DNA of 23,282 nucleotides, taken from contig JAGHBF010000048.1 in NCBI GenBank assembly GCA_021161165.1, positions 1 to 23,282 on the forward strand, read 5' to 3'. This document shows, in pieces, positions 1 through 7,044 of this stretch. The notes under the pieces were generated by a model. The model worked only from the letters and a program-made list of their open reading frames with translations. It was not told the origin of the DNA and ran no database searches. The DNA is from Candidatus Aminicenantota bacterium. GTDB taxonomy: Bacteria; Acidobacteriota; Aminicenantia; S016-38. How positions within the stretch are numbered: position 1 is the stretch's first letter; every line of letters starts with the position of its first letter. Position numbers and translations under genes: made by a program.

Positions 1-590
1 ACCCTCCACATTTTGGGCATTTAAGAGCTGCAGAACTGGCAAGAGAATCGTTTTCCCTGGACGAAGTGTGGTTTATGGTTTCAAATGACCCCCCACATAA
101 AAAAACGAGGCCGAAAAGTCCAGTTGAAAAAAGATTTGAAATGACTGCCCTTGCAATTGAAGGAAACGCCCATTTCAGGGTAAGCGACTTTGAAATTAAA
201 AATAACCTTGTTTATACCATAGACACTCTAAGAGCTCTAAAAAATGCGTTTCCCCACAAATTTTTTCTTATTATAGGAGAAGATAGCTTTGAACAATTAC
301 CTACATGGAAGTCTTATATGGAACTTATAGAAGAGTTCCCTGTAATTGTTATAAAGAGGAAATGGACCGAGGAAAAAATCCCTCAATGGTTCAGAGAAAC
401 CGGAAAGGAACTGAAAATTCTGAAGGAAGGGGAAATTATTTGCGGAGAGGGAGTTTTCTTTCTTTCTTGTGCTACTTTGCCCATATCGTCATCTTCCATT
501 AGGGAGAAGATTTCCATGGGGTTATCAATAAAATATCTGGTTCCAGAAAAGGTAATAAAATATTTAGAAAAGGAGGTGCTTTATAGATGA
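1..590 (+). CDS. nadD: Nicotinate-nucleotide adenylyltransferase (NadD), 5' end cut off by window
   Basis: This enzyme adenylates nicotinate mononucleotide with ATP to give deamido-NAD in cytoplasmic NAD synthesis. The reading frame is open from the window edge (first full codon at 3) and begins D-PPHFGHLRAAELA, so only the N-terminal strand and glycine-rich start are missing. The nucleotidyltransferase signature HFGH is visible at the edge, followed by SNDPPHKK and, near the C-terminus, ISSSSIRE, the family's phosphate-binding S-x-x-R motif. A GTG at 66 could be mistaken for the start, but the conserved HxGH motif upstream excludes it. The stop codon overlaps the rsfS start (ATGA). NadD followed by RsfS is a very common bacterial gene pair, which supports both calls. 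Confidence 0.95.
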   Translation, partial: PPHFGHLRAAELARESFSLDEVWFMVSNDPPHKKTRPKSPVEKRFEMTALAIEGNAHFRVSDFEIKNNLVYTIDTLRALKNAFPHKFFLIIGEDSFEQLPTWKSYMELIEEFPVIVIKRKWTEEKIPQWFRETGKELKILKEGEIICGEGVFFLSCATLPISSSSIREKISMGLSIKYLVPEKVIKYLEKEVLYR

Positions 591-949
591 ATTTTTCTAA
601 GGAAATAAAGAGGGCCATAGAAGCTCTCAAGGAGAAAAAGGCTGAGGACCTTGTGCTTATAGACCTTAGGGGAATATGTTCATTTACCGATTATTTTTTA
701 ATTGCCACATCTTCTTCATCAAGGCATTCACAAACACTGACAGATTTTCTTCAGGAGAAGGTTGGCATTAAACCCCTTGGTATTGAGGGAGAAGATAAGG
801 GAGAATGGGTCCTGGTGGACTACGGTGAATTTGTGGTTCACATATTCATAGAGGAAAAAAGAAATTATTATTCACTGGAAACTTTATGGATGGATGGTAA
901 GCTATACAAGATAGATAATGAAAATAATAGCCTTAGACCCTCTCAGTAA
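587..949 (+). CDS. rsfS: Ribosomal silencing factor RsfS (YbeB/Iojap family)
   Basis: RsfS binds ribosomal protein uL14 on the 50S subunit and blocks subunit joining, lowering translation during nutrient limitation. The 120-residue product has the usual length. It shows the family core: ICSFTDYFLIATSSSSRH in the first half, then GIEGEDKGEWVLVDYGEFVVHIF and a short tail (YYSLETLW). The start codon overlaps the nadD stop by four bases, with an aaggaggt ribosome binding site just upstream inside nadD, so the two are translationally coupled. Its 3' end overlaps the following AAA+ gene by 32 bases. Confidence 0.95.
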   Translation: MNFSKEIKRAIEALKEKKAEDLVLIDLRGICSFTDYFLIATSSSSRHSQTLTDFLQEKVGIKPLGIEGEDKGEWVLVDYGEFVVHIFIEEKRNYYSLETLWMDGKLYKIDNENNSLRPSQ

Positions 950-1793
950 AAAGCTTTTAAAAAAGGCAGAAAAAATAGCTCCCACCAGATTGCCGGTCTA
1001 TCTCTGGGGGGAGAGTGGTTCAGGGAAAGATACTCTTGCAGAATACATACACAGAAAGTCCGGAGTAGATGGAAAAATGATAAAAATAGGAAATTTTAAC
1101 ATTTCAGCCCAGCTTGTAGATTCGCAAATATTTGGCCACAGGAAAGGAGCATTTTCAGATGCATTTGAGGACAGAGATGGATTTATTGCTCTGGCTAATA
1201 ATGGAACACTTTATTTAGACCTTCTTGATGAAATTCCGATAGATGTTCAGAAGAAGATCTTTCCCGTTTTAGAATCCGGGGAATTTTATCCTCTGGGAAG
1301 CGAATCTCTAAAGAAGGTTAACCTGAGAATTTTAGCCTCTGGAGAACTGCCCCTTGAAGAGGCTGTCAGAACTGGCAGAATTATAGAGAAATTTTTACAT
1401 TTTTTTACATTTTCCTTGCATGTTCCACCTTTAAGGGAGAGAAAAAAGGATATTCTGCCTTTGATAAAGGAATTCTCGAATGGAAAATTAAAGATTAGTT
1501 CTGATGTAAAAGAGAAAATCATGGAGTATCCATGGTGGGGAAATATTAGAGAGCTCAAAAATTTTGTGGAAAGAGAAATCTCACTGGGAAAAGATGAAAT
1601 CAGTCCTCCTGAACCAGCAGGAACTTATTTTGAAAGGGAGGCGGAGGTTTTTTTCAGGAATTTTCCAACATTGGAGGAATTTGAGATTTGGTATATAAAA
1701 AAGGTGTTGGCTATTTTCAAGGGAAACAAAAAAAAGACTGCGGAAGTTCTTGGAATTACAAGAAGCACCCTGTATAGAAAGCTGAAAAAATGA
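918..1793 (+). CDS. Sigma-54-activator-like AAA+ protein with degenerate catalytic motifs and Fis-type HTH
   Basis: The 291-residue protein aligns without gaps to the central AAA+ domain of NtrC/PspF-type enhancer-binding proteins and ends in a Fis-type helix-turn-helix (about 251-291, NKKKTAEVLGITRSTLYRKL). There is no receiver or other sensor domain. The P-loop is kept (GESGSGKD, 31-38), but key residues are not. The GAFTGA loop reads GAFSDA (77-82), Walker B is LYLDLL instead of LFLDEI (D101-L102, catalytic Glu lost), sensor I AATN is replaced by LASGE, and the stretch that normally carries the two arginine fingers reads IIEKFLHFF (155-163). The protein may bind DNA and perhaps ATP, but it is unlikely to remodel sigma-54 polymerase by the normal cycle. 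It overlaps rsfS by 32 bases and rlmH by four. The next Met is inside the fold, so ATG 918 is the start. Family is certain; function is not. Confidence 0.85.
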   Translation: MKIIALDPLSKKLLKKAEKIAPTRLPVYLWGESGSGKDTLAEYIHRKSGVDGKMIKIGNFNISAQLVDSQIFGHRKGAFSDAFEDRDGFIALANNGTLYLDLLDEIPIDVQKKIFPVLESGEFYPLGSESLKKVNLRILASGELPLEEAVRTGRIIEKFLHFFTFSLHVPPLRERKKDILPLIKEFSNGKLKISSDVKEKIMEYPWWGNIRELKNFVEREISLGKDEISPPEPAGTYFEREAEVFFRNFPTLEEFEIWYIKKVLAIFKGNKKKTAEVLGITRSTLYRKLKK

Positions 1794-2206
1794 AAGTGAT
1801 TCTTGCTTTTGGGGGAAGGACAAAACTTCCTCAAGCGAGAGAAATCGTAGAGAGATTTGTAAAGATGTCAAGAAGATTTCTATCCTGTAAAGTGGAGTAT
1901 TTTAAAGATTTGAAAGATTGCGATGACCTTAAATCCAGGTATCGTGGAGCTATTATTGTGGGACTTTCCCCTGATGGGGTTGAACCTGACTCTGAGGGCT
2001 TTGCAGAAATTTTGAAAGAAGCGATGGATTCGGGCAGAGATATAATTTTTGCAGTTGGAGGGGCGGAGGGATTTTCTGTTGACGGATGTGCTAAAATTAT
2101 TTCTCTTTCAAAAATGACATTTTCACATGAAACAGCAAGGATAATGGTGGCCGAACAAGTTTTCAGGGCATTATGTTTGATTTTTGGCCATCCTTATCCT
2201 AAATAG
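1790..2206 (+). CDS. rlmH: 23S rRNA (pseudouridine1915-N3)-methyltransferase RlmH
   Basis: RlmH is a SPOUT methyltransferase that methylates pseudouridine 1915 in helix 69 of 23S rRNA using SAM. The 138-residue product is a little shorter than the usual 155. It shows the trefoil-knot signature IIFAVGGAEGF (family consensus GGPEG) at about 85-95, followed by LSKMTFSHETARIMVAEQVFRA and the C-terminal HPYPK, where most members have HPYH. The N-terminus MKVILAFGGRTK matches the family start. The start overlaps the previous stop as ATGA. The neighbourhood (rsfS upstream) groups two factors that act on the large subunit or on 70S ribosomes. Confidence 0.92.
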   Translation: MKVILAFGGRTKLPQAREIVERFVKMSRRFLSCKVEYFKDLKDCDDLKSRYRGAIIVGLSPDGVEPDSEGFAEILKEAMDSGRDIIFAVGGAEGFSVDGCAKIISLSKMTFSHETARIMVAEQVFRALCLIFGHPYPK

Positions 2207-2214
2207 GAGGGAAC

Positions 2215-2592
2215 ATGAAAACCAGGGATCTCGAAAGGCTAAAGAAAAAGCTGCTGAAGAAAAGGGAGGAGATTCTTTCTAAGCTTGAAAACCTTGCTAA
2301 AGAGACTTCAGAAGAGGGCGAGCCATTGATTGAGATCTATGACAAAGCTTCTTATCAGTTTAACAAGGAGTACAAAATAGCCCTCGGAGAGAAGGATGCA
2401 GAGGTACTTAAAGACATAGAGGACGCGCTGCGGAAAATTGAAGAAGGGACCTATGGAAAATGCGAAGAATGCGGGGCAGATATTCCTCTCAAAAGATTGA
2501 ATGCTGTACCTTGGACAAGGTATTGCGTGGTTTGTGCAGAAAGACTTGAAGAGGAAAGGGAAGCTGAGCAGAGCGAAGAAGAGTATTATTAA
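2215..2592 (+). CDS. DksA/TraR family C4 zinc-finger protein
   Basis: The 125-residue protein has a long N-terminal coiled coil (about 5-78, rich in Lys/Glu/Leu) and a C4 zinc finger with cysteines 83, 86, 104 and 107 (CEECG...CVVC). This is the DksA/TraR architecture: a coiled coil that reaches into the RNA polymerase secondary channel. DksA itself needs two acidic residues at the coiled-coil tip. Here the probable tip region carries E and D residues (EEGEPLIEIYDKAS), but the exact equivalents cannot be assigned by eye, so the role could be ppGpp-dependent control or a DksA paralogue function. A strong SD (aggaggga) precedes ATG 2215, eight bases after rlmH. Confidence 0.9.
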   Translation: MKTRDLERLKKKLLKKREEILSKLENLAKETSEEGEPLIEIYDKASYQFNKEYKIALGEKDAEVLKDIEDALRKIEEGTYGKCEECGADIPLKRLNAVPWTRYCVVCAERLEEEREAEQSEEEYY

Positions 2593-3286
2593 TTTTTTTC
2601 TATCGAAAATAGAACTGTCATTTTTTCCTTCCAAATGTAAGCTGTGTGGAGCCGATCTGAAGGCGGAAGAAAGGGCAATCTGCCAGAAATGTGAATCTGA
2701 GTTTTCGCAACATGATGGGCCAATGTGTCCTGTTTGTGGGAAATTTTATTTTTCTCTTTCTGCCCGAGATGTTGTTTGTTATGATTGTCTTTCCGAAAAT
2801 CCCCCATTTGAGGCTCATCGTTCTGCAGGTATTTACGAAGGAAAGCTACGCGAAACCATACTTTTGTATAAATATAGGAAGATTGAGTATCTCGCAAAAC
2901 CACTGGCGGAGTTTCTTGCCAGAAGATTGGGGGATTTTTGCGATGTAGATTGCATAGTGCCTCTACCTTCTCATAAAAAGAGGCTGAAAGAAAGAGGCTT
3001 TGACCACATTTTAAAGATTGCTAAGAAACTTGGGAGAATAATGGGCATAGACGTGAGGAAAATTCTGGTGAGAAATAAATATACTTTACCCCAGACAGGT
3101 CTTTCTCGTTCCGCCAGGTTGAAGAACCCAAAGGGGAGCTTTTCTTTAATTAAAGATGAGAGATACAAAAGAATTCTTGTTATCGACGATGTATGGACTA
3201 CTGGTGCTACTATAAGAGAGGCTGCGAGGGTTCTAAAATCCGCAGGATATAAGGTCCTTGCAGCAACCGTGGCAAGGGATATATAG
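2501..3286 (+). CDS. comF: ComF family phosphoribosyltransferase-like protein (start uncertain)
   Basis: ComF proteins join an N-terminal zinc finger to a type I phosphoribosyltransferase domain and are linked to DNA uptake, though their reaction is not well established. The sequence shows paired cysteines (CKLCG, CQKC, CPVCG, CYDC) and then the PRPP-binding loop ILVIDDVWTTGATIREA near the C-terminus. Conserved sequence begins only around FFPSKCKLCG. The only in-frame ATG (2501) lies 92 bases inside the DksA-type gene and has no good ribosome binding site. GTG 2534, or a rare ATT/CTG near 2564-2588, is also possible, so roughly the first 30 residues may not be real. A natural-competence role would fit the pilus-type genes downstream, but this is inference. 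Confidence 0.85.
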   Translation: MLYLGQGIAWFVQKDLKRKGKLSRAKKSIINFFLSKIELSFFPSKCKLCGADLKAEERAICQKCESEFSQHDGPMCPVCGKFYFSLSARDVVCYDCLSENPPFEAHRSAGIYEGKLRETILLYKYRKIEYLAKPLAEFLARRLGDFCDVDCIVPLPSHKKRLKERGFDHILKIAKKLGRIMGIDVRKILVRNKYTLPQTGLSRSARLKNPKGSFSLIKDERYKRILVIDDVWTTGATIREAARVLKSAGYKVLAATVARDI

Positions 3287-3307
3287 AGAAAACAGATAAA
3301 AAATCAA

Positions 3308-3325
3308 CCAATCTTCAATGATTGG
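3308..3325 (+). repeat. Short perfect hairpin next to first GGGGTCTGTCCCC copy
   Basis: CCAATC (3308-3313) and GATTGG (3320-3325) are perfect inverted repeats around a 6-base loop. They end inside the first dispersed repeat copy (3324-3336), which is followed by TTTTTA. Together the two stems and the T run resemble a factor-independent terminator for the cluster ending with comF, but the GGGG/CCCC stem is only four pairs, so this is a weak call. Confidence 0.35.
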
Positions 3326-3336
3326 GGTCTGTCCCC
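3324..3336 (+). repeat. Dispersed 13-bp repeat GGGGTCTGTCCCC, copy 1
   Basis: Exact copy of a GC-rich imperfect palindrome (GGGG, 5-base loop TCTGT, CCCC) in the gap after comF. The same orientation and sequence recur at 3368, 16571 and 21279. It is followed by TTTTTA, so this copy could double as a terminator hairpin. Confidence 0.85.
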
Positions 3337-3367
3337 TTTTTAGGATACAGCGTAGAAGGTAGATGAT

Positions 3368-3380
3368 GGGGTCTGTCCCC
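3368..3380 (+). repeat. Dispersed 13-bp repeat GGGGTCTGTCCCC, copy 2
   Basis: Second exact copy, 44 bases after the first and in the same orientation. A GTAG tetranucleotide lies at 3359-3362, five bases upstream. GTAG next to a small GC hairpin is the layout of REP elements mobilised by REP-associated tyrosine transposases (RAYT); no such transposase is in this window. Confidence 0.85.
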
Positions 3381-3418
3381 AATTTTGGAGAAAGGTGAAG
3401 GGATGATAAAATTTCTCC

Positions 3419-4399
3419 ATGAAGCTCATAATTCATCACTGGGATGCAGATGGAATAGCCTCTGCTGTAATTTATACAAAGGTTAAGGATGAAAAATTTC
3501 AATATTTTACCCCTGAAATAGGTAATTATTTCCTTGGCGAAAAAGATAGAAAAGCAATTCTTAGCTATCATCCTAAGGAGATAATTCTTCTGGACATGAG
3601 TCTTCCGGTTCAAGACCTCCAGTTTCTCAATTCAGTGGCGGAATTTTCGGTTATTGATCATCACCAGGGGAAAAAGGTAAAGGGCATTAAAGTTTTCAAT
3701 CCTGCACTGGATGGGAAGGGAGAATATCCCTCCAATACACGGGTGTTAACCGAGCTTTTTTCCTTACAGCATTCTGAATTGGAATATGTAGGGCTTTTCG
3801 GAGACACTGGATTTAAATTGAAGGAGGATGACCCTCTTCTTATGGAGATGAAAGAATTTTTCGGGCAAAGCTTTAATAATTTTAGAAAAGCGGTGAAAAT
3901 CATAGACCTGCAGTACAAAACAGGTGAAAGGGAACGAGTTATTTCTATATTGAAATTTCTTCTAAGGAATCCCGTGTTTTCTGTTTTAACATCAAAAGAA
4001 TTTATAGAAGTAGAAACCTTAATAGAGGAAGAGAAGGAAAGAGAATTCAAAAGGTTAAAACAGTTCGACAGTATAAATTTTCTTTTCACTCCATCTAAGT
4101 TCAGAATAGTTTCTGACCTTTGTAGAAAGTTATATGCCGCTTTTCCGGATAAACTCAATATTGTAATAGGGCTTCAGGGCGAGGCATATAATTTTTATCT
4201 TCGCACAGGGCTTTTTGACCTTAGTCCACTGGTTAAGCTTGCAAAAGAGAGGGGATTTTTTGCAGGTGGGAAGAAAGAAGTTGTTGGAGCTGTTCTCGAT
4301 AGAAATCAAGTATCCGAGTACTTTTCTTTGCTGGAAGATTTTATTGCCTCCCGCGGTTATTCTCTGAAGCAGATTGCGCCAATAATTCAAGGCTTTTGA
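3419..4399 (+). CDS. DHH-family phosphoesterase (RecJ/NrnA-like)
   Basis: DHH phosphoesterases are Mn-dependent enzymes that hydrolyse single-stranded DNA, short RNAs, pAp or cyclic dinucleotides. This 326-residue protein has the N-terminal metal motifs in order: HWDADG (7-12), LLDMS (D59), IDHHQ (D80-H81-H82) and FGDTG (D129). The C-terminal DHHA1 substrate-binding part contains GFFAGGKKEVVGA, where the family's GGGH histidine is not evident. Substrate therefore cannot be assigned; the short length and divergent C-terminus fit nano-RNase or archaeal-RecJ-like members rather than full RecJ. An in-frame TAA at 3407 makes ATG 3419 the first possible start, although the nearest G-rich stretch is unusually far upstream (about 16 bases). 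It stands alone between a repeat-bearing gap and the fbp promoter. Confidence 0.82.
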   Translation: MKLIIHHWDADGIASAVIYTKVKDEKFQYFTPEIGNYFLGEKDRKAILSYHPKEIILLDMSLPVQDLQFLNSVAEFSVIDHHQGKKVKGIKVFNPALDGKGEYPSNTRVLTELFSLQHSELEYVGLFGDTGFKLKEDDPLLMEMKEFFGQSFNNFRKAVKIIDLQYKTGERERVISILKFLLRNPVFSVLTSKEFIEVETLIEEEKEREFKRLKQFDSINFLFTPSKFRIVSDLCRKLYAAFPDKLNIVIGLQGEAYNFYLRTGLFDLSPLVKLAKERGFFAGGKKEVVGAVLDRNQVSEYFSLLEDFIASRGYSLKQIAPIIQGF

Positions 4400-4424
4400 A
4401 AACTTAATCCCTTAAATATATAAT
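4396..4424 (+). promoter_or_regulatory. Sigma-70-type promoter of the fbp-nadK gene run
   Basis: TTGAAA (4396-4401) and a perfect TATAAT (4419-4424) are separated by exactly 17 bases, giving a start of transcription near 4431 and a short leader of about 20 bases with a strong SD (gggaggtgaa, 4441-4450). The -35 box overlaps the last codons of the DHH gene. This is the only good promoter I found upstream of the nineteen genes that follow. Confidence 0.7.
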
Positions 4425-4430
4425 TAAGTT
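4401..4430 (+). promoter_or_regulatory. Inverted repeat over the fbp promoter (possible operator)
   Basis: AACTTAAT (4401-4408) and ATTAAGTT (4423-4430) are perfect 8-bp inverted repeats with a 14-base spacer. The dyad covers the promoter spacer, touches the last base of the -35 box and the end of the -10 box, and stops at the predicted transcription start. That position suits a repressor operator. The AT-rich composition means chance cannot be excluded. Confidence 0.4.
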
Positions 4431-4452
4431 ATAAGAACTAGGGAGGTGAAGA

Positions 4453-5457
4453 ATGCCTGAATATATTACTTTGTCAAGATTTATTATTGAAGAACAAAGG
4501 AAATACCCCGAGGCTACTGGAGAATTTTCGAGCCTTTTTAGTGATATTTCTACAGCCTCAAAAATCGTATACAGAGAGGTAAACAGGGCAGGAATAGCAG
4601 AAATTCTTGGGGCTACAGGCACAATAAATGTATTCGGTGAGGAAGTCCAGAAGCTGGATGAATTTGCCCTGAAAACTTTTGTAGGAGTATTAAGCAGGGG
4701 CGGGTATCTAGCGGGGATGGCTTCAGAAGAGACAGCATCTGTAATTAAGATGCCAGAGGATGTTCCCAAGGGAAAGTATCTTTTCGCATTTGACCCACTG
4801 GATGGTTCATCCAACATAGATGTGAATGTCAGTGTGGGAACAATATTCGGAATATGGAAGAAAAAGGATGGGGATGGTGATGCTACTGAAGAGGACTTTC
4901 TTCAGCCGGGCTCAGAGATGGTGGCAGCAGGTTACGTAATTTATGGATCATCTGCTATGCTCGTTTACTCAACAGGACAGGGTGTTCATGGGTTTACCCT
5001 TGATCCTTCGGTAGGGGAATTCATCCTTTCTCACCATGACATAAGAATCCCCGAAAAGGGAAAAATATACAGCGCTAACGAAGGTTATTTTAATAGGTGG
5101 AACGAGGCAATAAGAAAATTTGTTGAATATCTAAAAGAAGAAGATAAAACCACAGGGAGACCGTATTCTGCAAGATATATAGGTTCCTTAGTTTCCGATT
5201 TCCACAGGAATCTTCTCAAAGGAGGAATTTTCTTTTATCCAGCTGATGCCAAACATCCAAAAGGTAAGCTCCGTCTTCTTTATGAAGCCGCTCCCCTTGC
5301 GTTTATCGTGGAACAGGCCGGAGGGGCTGCCACAGATGGTAAAAGAAGAATATTGGATATAATTCCGGAGAATCTTCACCACAGAACTCCTCTTGTAATT
5401 GGAAGTAAAAAAGATGTGGAACTTTTCGGGGAATTTATAGAAAAATATGGAGGATAA
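4453..5457 (+). CDS. fbp: Fructose-1,6-bisphosphatase, class I
   Basis: Hydrolyses fructose 1,6-bisphosphate to fructose 6-phosphate in gluconeogenesis. The 334-residue length matches the class I family. The diagnostic metal-binding stretch FDPLDGSSNIDVNVSVG is at about 115-131, preceded by MASEE (catalytic loop, about 93-97). Further motifs are SANEGY, RYIGSLVSDFHRNL and, near the end, KLRLLYEAAPLAFIVEQAGG, which contributes the substrate-binding site. A strong SD (gggaggtgaa) precedes ATG 4453. First gene after the promoter at 4396-4424; ridA begins one base after its stop. Confidence 0.96.
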   Translation: MPEYITLSRFIIEEQRKYPEATGEFSSLFSDISTASKIVYREVNRAGIAEILGATGTINVFGEEVQKLDEFALKTFVGVLSRGGYLAGMASEETASVIKMPEDVPKGKYLFAFDPLDGSSNIDVNVSVGTIFGIWKKKDGDGDATEEDFLQPGSEMVAAGYVIYGSSAMLVYSTGQGVHGFTLDPSVGEFILSHHDIRIPEKGKIYSANEGYFNRWNEAIRKFVEYLKEEDKTTGRPYSARYIGSLVSDFHRNLLKGGIFFYPADAKHPKGKLRLLYEAAPLAFIVEQAGGAATDGKRRILDIIPENLHHRTPLVIGSKKDVELFGEFIEKYGG

Positions 5458-5458
5458 G

Positions 5459-5851
5459 ATGAAAATTTTTAATTCAGAAAGGGGGCCAAAACCAATAGGA
5501 CCTTATTCTCAGGCAGTAATATCTGGAAACCTTATTTTCGTTTCAGGGCAGATACCAATTGACCCCGCAACAGGGAATATTTGTGGATTTTCCATAGAAC
5601 AGCAGGCAGAAAGGGTTTTTGAAAACATAAAGGCAATTCTTGAGGATGCAGGTTCCGGGTTAAACAGGGTAGTTATGGTAACTGTTATGATGGCAAATTT
5701 GAATGAGTATCAAAGGATGAATAATATTTATGCAAAATACTTTGGAGAAATTCCTCCAGCAAGGGTAGTTTTTCAAGCTGCAAGGCTACCCAAAGATGTA
5801 AAAATAGAGGTATCTGTAATAGCAGAACTTGGGGGAACAGAAGAAGCTTAA
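5459..5851 (+). CDS. ridA: RidA family reactive enamine/imine deaminase
   Basis: RidA hydrolyses 2-aminoacrylate and related enamine/imine intermediates released by PLP enzymes, protecting those enzymes from damage. The approximately 130-residue protein shows the family landmarks GPYSQAV, FVSGQIP, NIKAILEDAGS, PPARVVFQAARLPKDVKIEVSVIA. The arginine of PAR and the glutamate of IEVSVIA correspond to the residues that bind and activate substrate in the RidA subfamily. I chose ATG 5459 because GGAGGA (5449-5454) lies four bases upstream; ATG 5447 in the same frame has no ribosome binding site. The stop overlaps the gspF start by one base. Confidence 0.92.
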   Translation: MKIFNSERGPKPIGPYSQAVISGNLIFVSGQIPIDPATGNICGFSIEQQAERVFENIKAILEDAGSGLNRVVMVTVMMANLNEYQRMNNIYAKYFGEIPPARVVFQAARLPKDVKIEVSVIAELGGTEEA

Positions 5852-7044
5852 TGCCCAGATTTATTGTAAAAGTCGCTTCAGAAGCAAGAGTTTGGCAGGA
5901 GGAATGCTGGGCAAAGGATGAGGAAGAAGTAAGAAAGCTCTACGAGAAAAAAGGATTCGCTGTCCTTCGCATAAGGAAAAAAAGAGGGGAGATAAGATTT
6001 TCAAGACCGAAAATTTCGTGGAAGGATAGAATCATTTTTACTCAGGAGTTTCTGGCTCTTACGAAAGCCGGGATGCCATTTATAAAGTCCCTGGAATTAA
6101 TAATGAGAAAAGCCAGAAATCCGAGATTAATGGAGATTTTAGCAGCTGCAAAGGAAAGAATTTTAGATGGAGCTGATCTTTCCGTTGCATTTAAACCCTA
6201 TTCAGAGGACCTCGGAGTGCTTTTTGTAACTTCACTTGCCGCAGGTGAGAGAAGCGGAAAGATAGAATATACACTTCAGAAATATCTTGATTATGCTATA
6301 TTTATGGATAGCATATCTTCTCGTGTAAAATCAGCCCTTATTTACCCTGCAGTGGTTATAAGCGTTTCTCTTTTTCTTGTTTTCCTTCTTACAACTTTTG
6401 TTATTCCGAGGTTTGCTAATTTTTATCAGGGAGCAAATCTCTCCCTTCCATGGATTACCACCATAATTCTTTCCATCTCGGCTTTTATGAAGAAGTACTG
6501 GATATATATTTTGATTTTACTGTTTCTGCTCTATCTGGGGTATAAAAATGCGAGCAAGCTTAAAGGTCTATATTTTGCACTTGAGAAATTCAAACTTTCT
6601 CTCCCTGTTCTGGGGGAGGGAATAATTCTTATATCCGCATCTATTTATTTCAGAACTCTCTCCTTTCTATTGGGAGGGGGAATACCCATAGCGAATTCCA
6701 CTATGGTTGCAGCCTCTGCGTCTCCCAACGGTTACATAAGGGAAAAGCTTTCCATTGTTTCTGAAAAAATAAAAGAAGGGGAAAACCTGACGGATACACT
6801 GGAATCGCTGGGCTTATTTCCTGATATGGGGATAGAAATGGTAAGGGTAGGAGAAAACTCCGGGCAACTGGAAAGTCTTCTTATTCAGGCAGCAGATTTT
6901 ATTGAAAGGGAATTCGAGTTTAAAATAAAAAGGTGGCTCTCGATTCTTGAGCCACTTACAATTTTATTGCTTGGCATTATAGTGGGTATTATGCTTTTGT
7001 CTGTATATCTTCCTATTTTCCAGCTTGCAAGGGGGATAAGGTGA
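5851..7044 (+). CDS. gspF: Type II secretion/type IV pilus inner-membrane platform protein (GspF/PilC)
   Basis: GspF/PilC forms the inner-membrane platform that is turned by the assembly ATPase to insert pilin subunits. The 397-residue protein has the duplicated GspF domain. The first copy begins around FTQEFLALTKAGMPFIKSLELI, and the second around YFRTLSFLLGGGIPIANS. Three membrane segments are visible: ALIYPAVVISVSLFLVFLLTT (about 164-185), WIYILILLFLLYLGY (about 213-227) and LEPLTILLLGIIVGIMLLSVY near the C-terminus. The N-terminal about 50 residues are a short soluble extension. First of seven consecutive assembly genes; its TGA overlaps the gspE GTG start. Confidence 0.93.
   Translation: MPRFIVKVASEARVWQEECWAKDEEEVRKLYEKKGFAVLRIRKKRGEIRFSRPKISWKDRIIFTQEFLALTKAGMPFIKSLELIMRKARNPRLMEILAAAKERILDGADLSVAFKPYSEDLGVLFVTSLAAGERSGKIEYTLQKYLDYAIFMDSISSRVKSALIYPAVVISVSLFLVFLLTTFVIPRFANFYQGANLSLPWITTIILSISAFMKKYWIYILILLFLLYLGYKNASKLKGLYFALEKFKLSLPVLGEGIILISASIYFRTLSFLLGGGIPIANSTMVAASASPNGYIREKLSIVSEKIKEGENLTDTLESLGLFPDMGIEMVRVGENSGQLESLLIQAADFIEREFEFKIKRWLSILEPLTILLLGIIVGIMLLSVYLPIFQLARGIR

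Noticed and set aside
918..1793. Reading the AAA+ gene as a pseudogene
   Set aside because: The frame is uninterrupted, the P-loop and HTH are intact, and overlaps with both neighbours are maintained. The lost residues look selective rather than random decay.
3233..3613. A - strand open frame across the repeat-bearing gap
   Set aside because: It spans the end of comF, two repeat hairpins and the start of the DHH gene, has no ribosome binding site at its start and resembles no family.
4404..4817. A 137-codon - strand open frame at the start of fbp
   Set aside because: Antisense to the fbp active-site region and promoter, with no family features. fbp explains the DNA fully.
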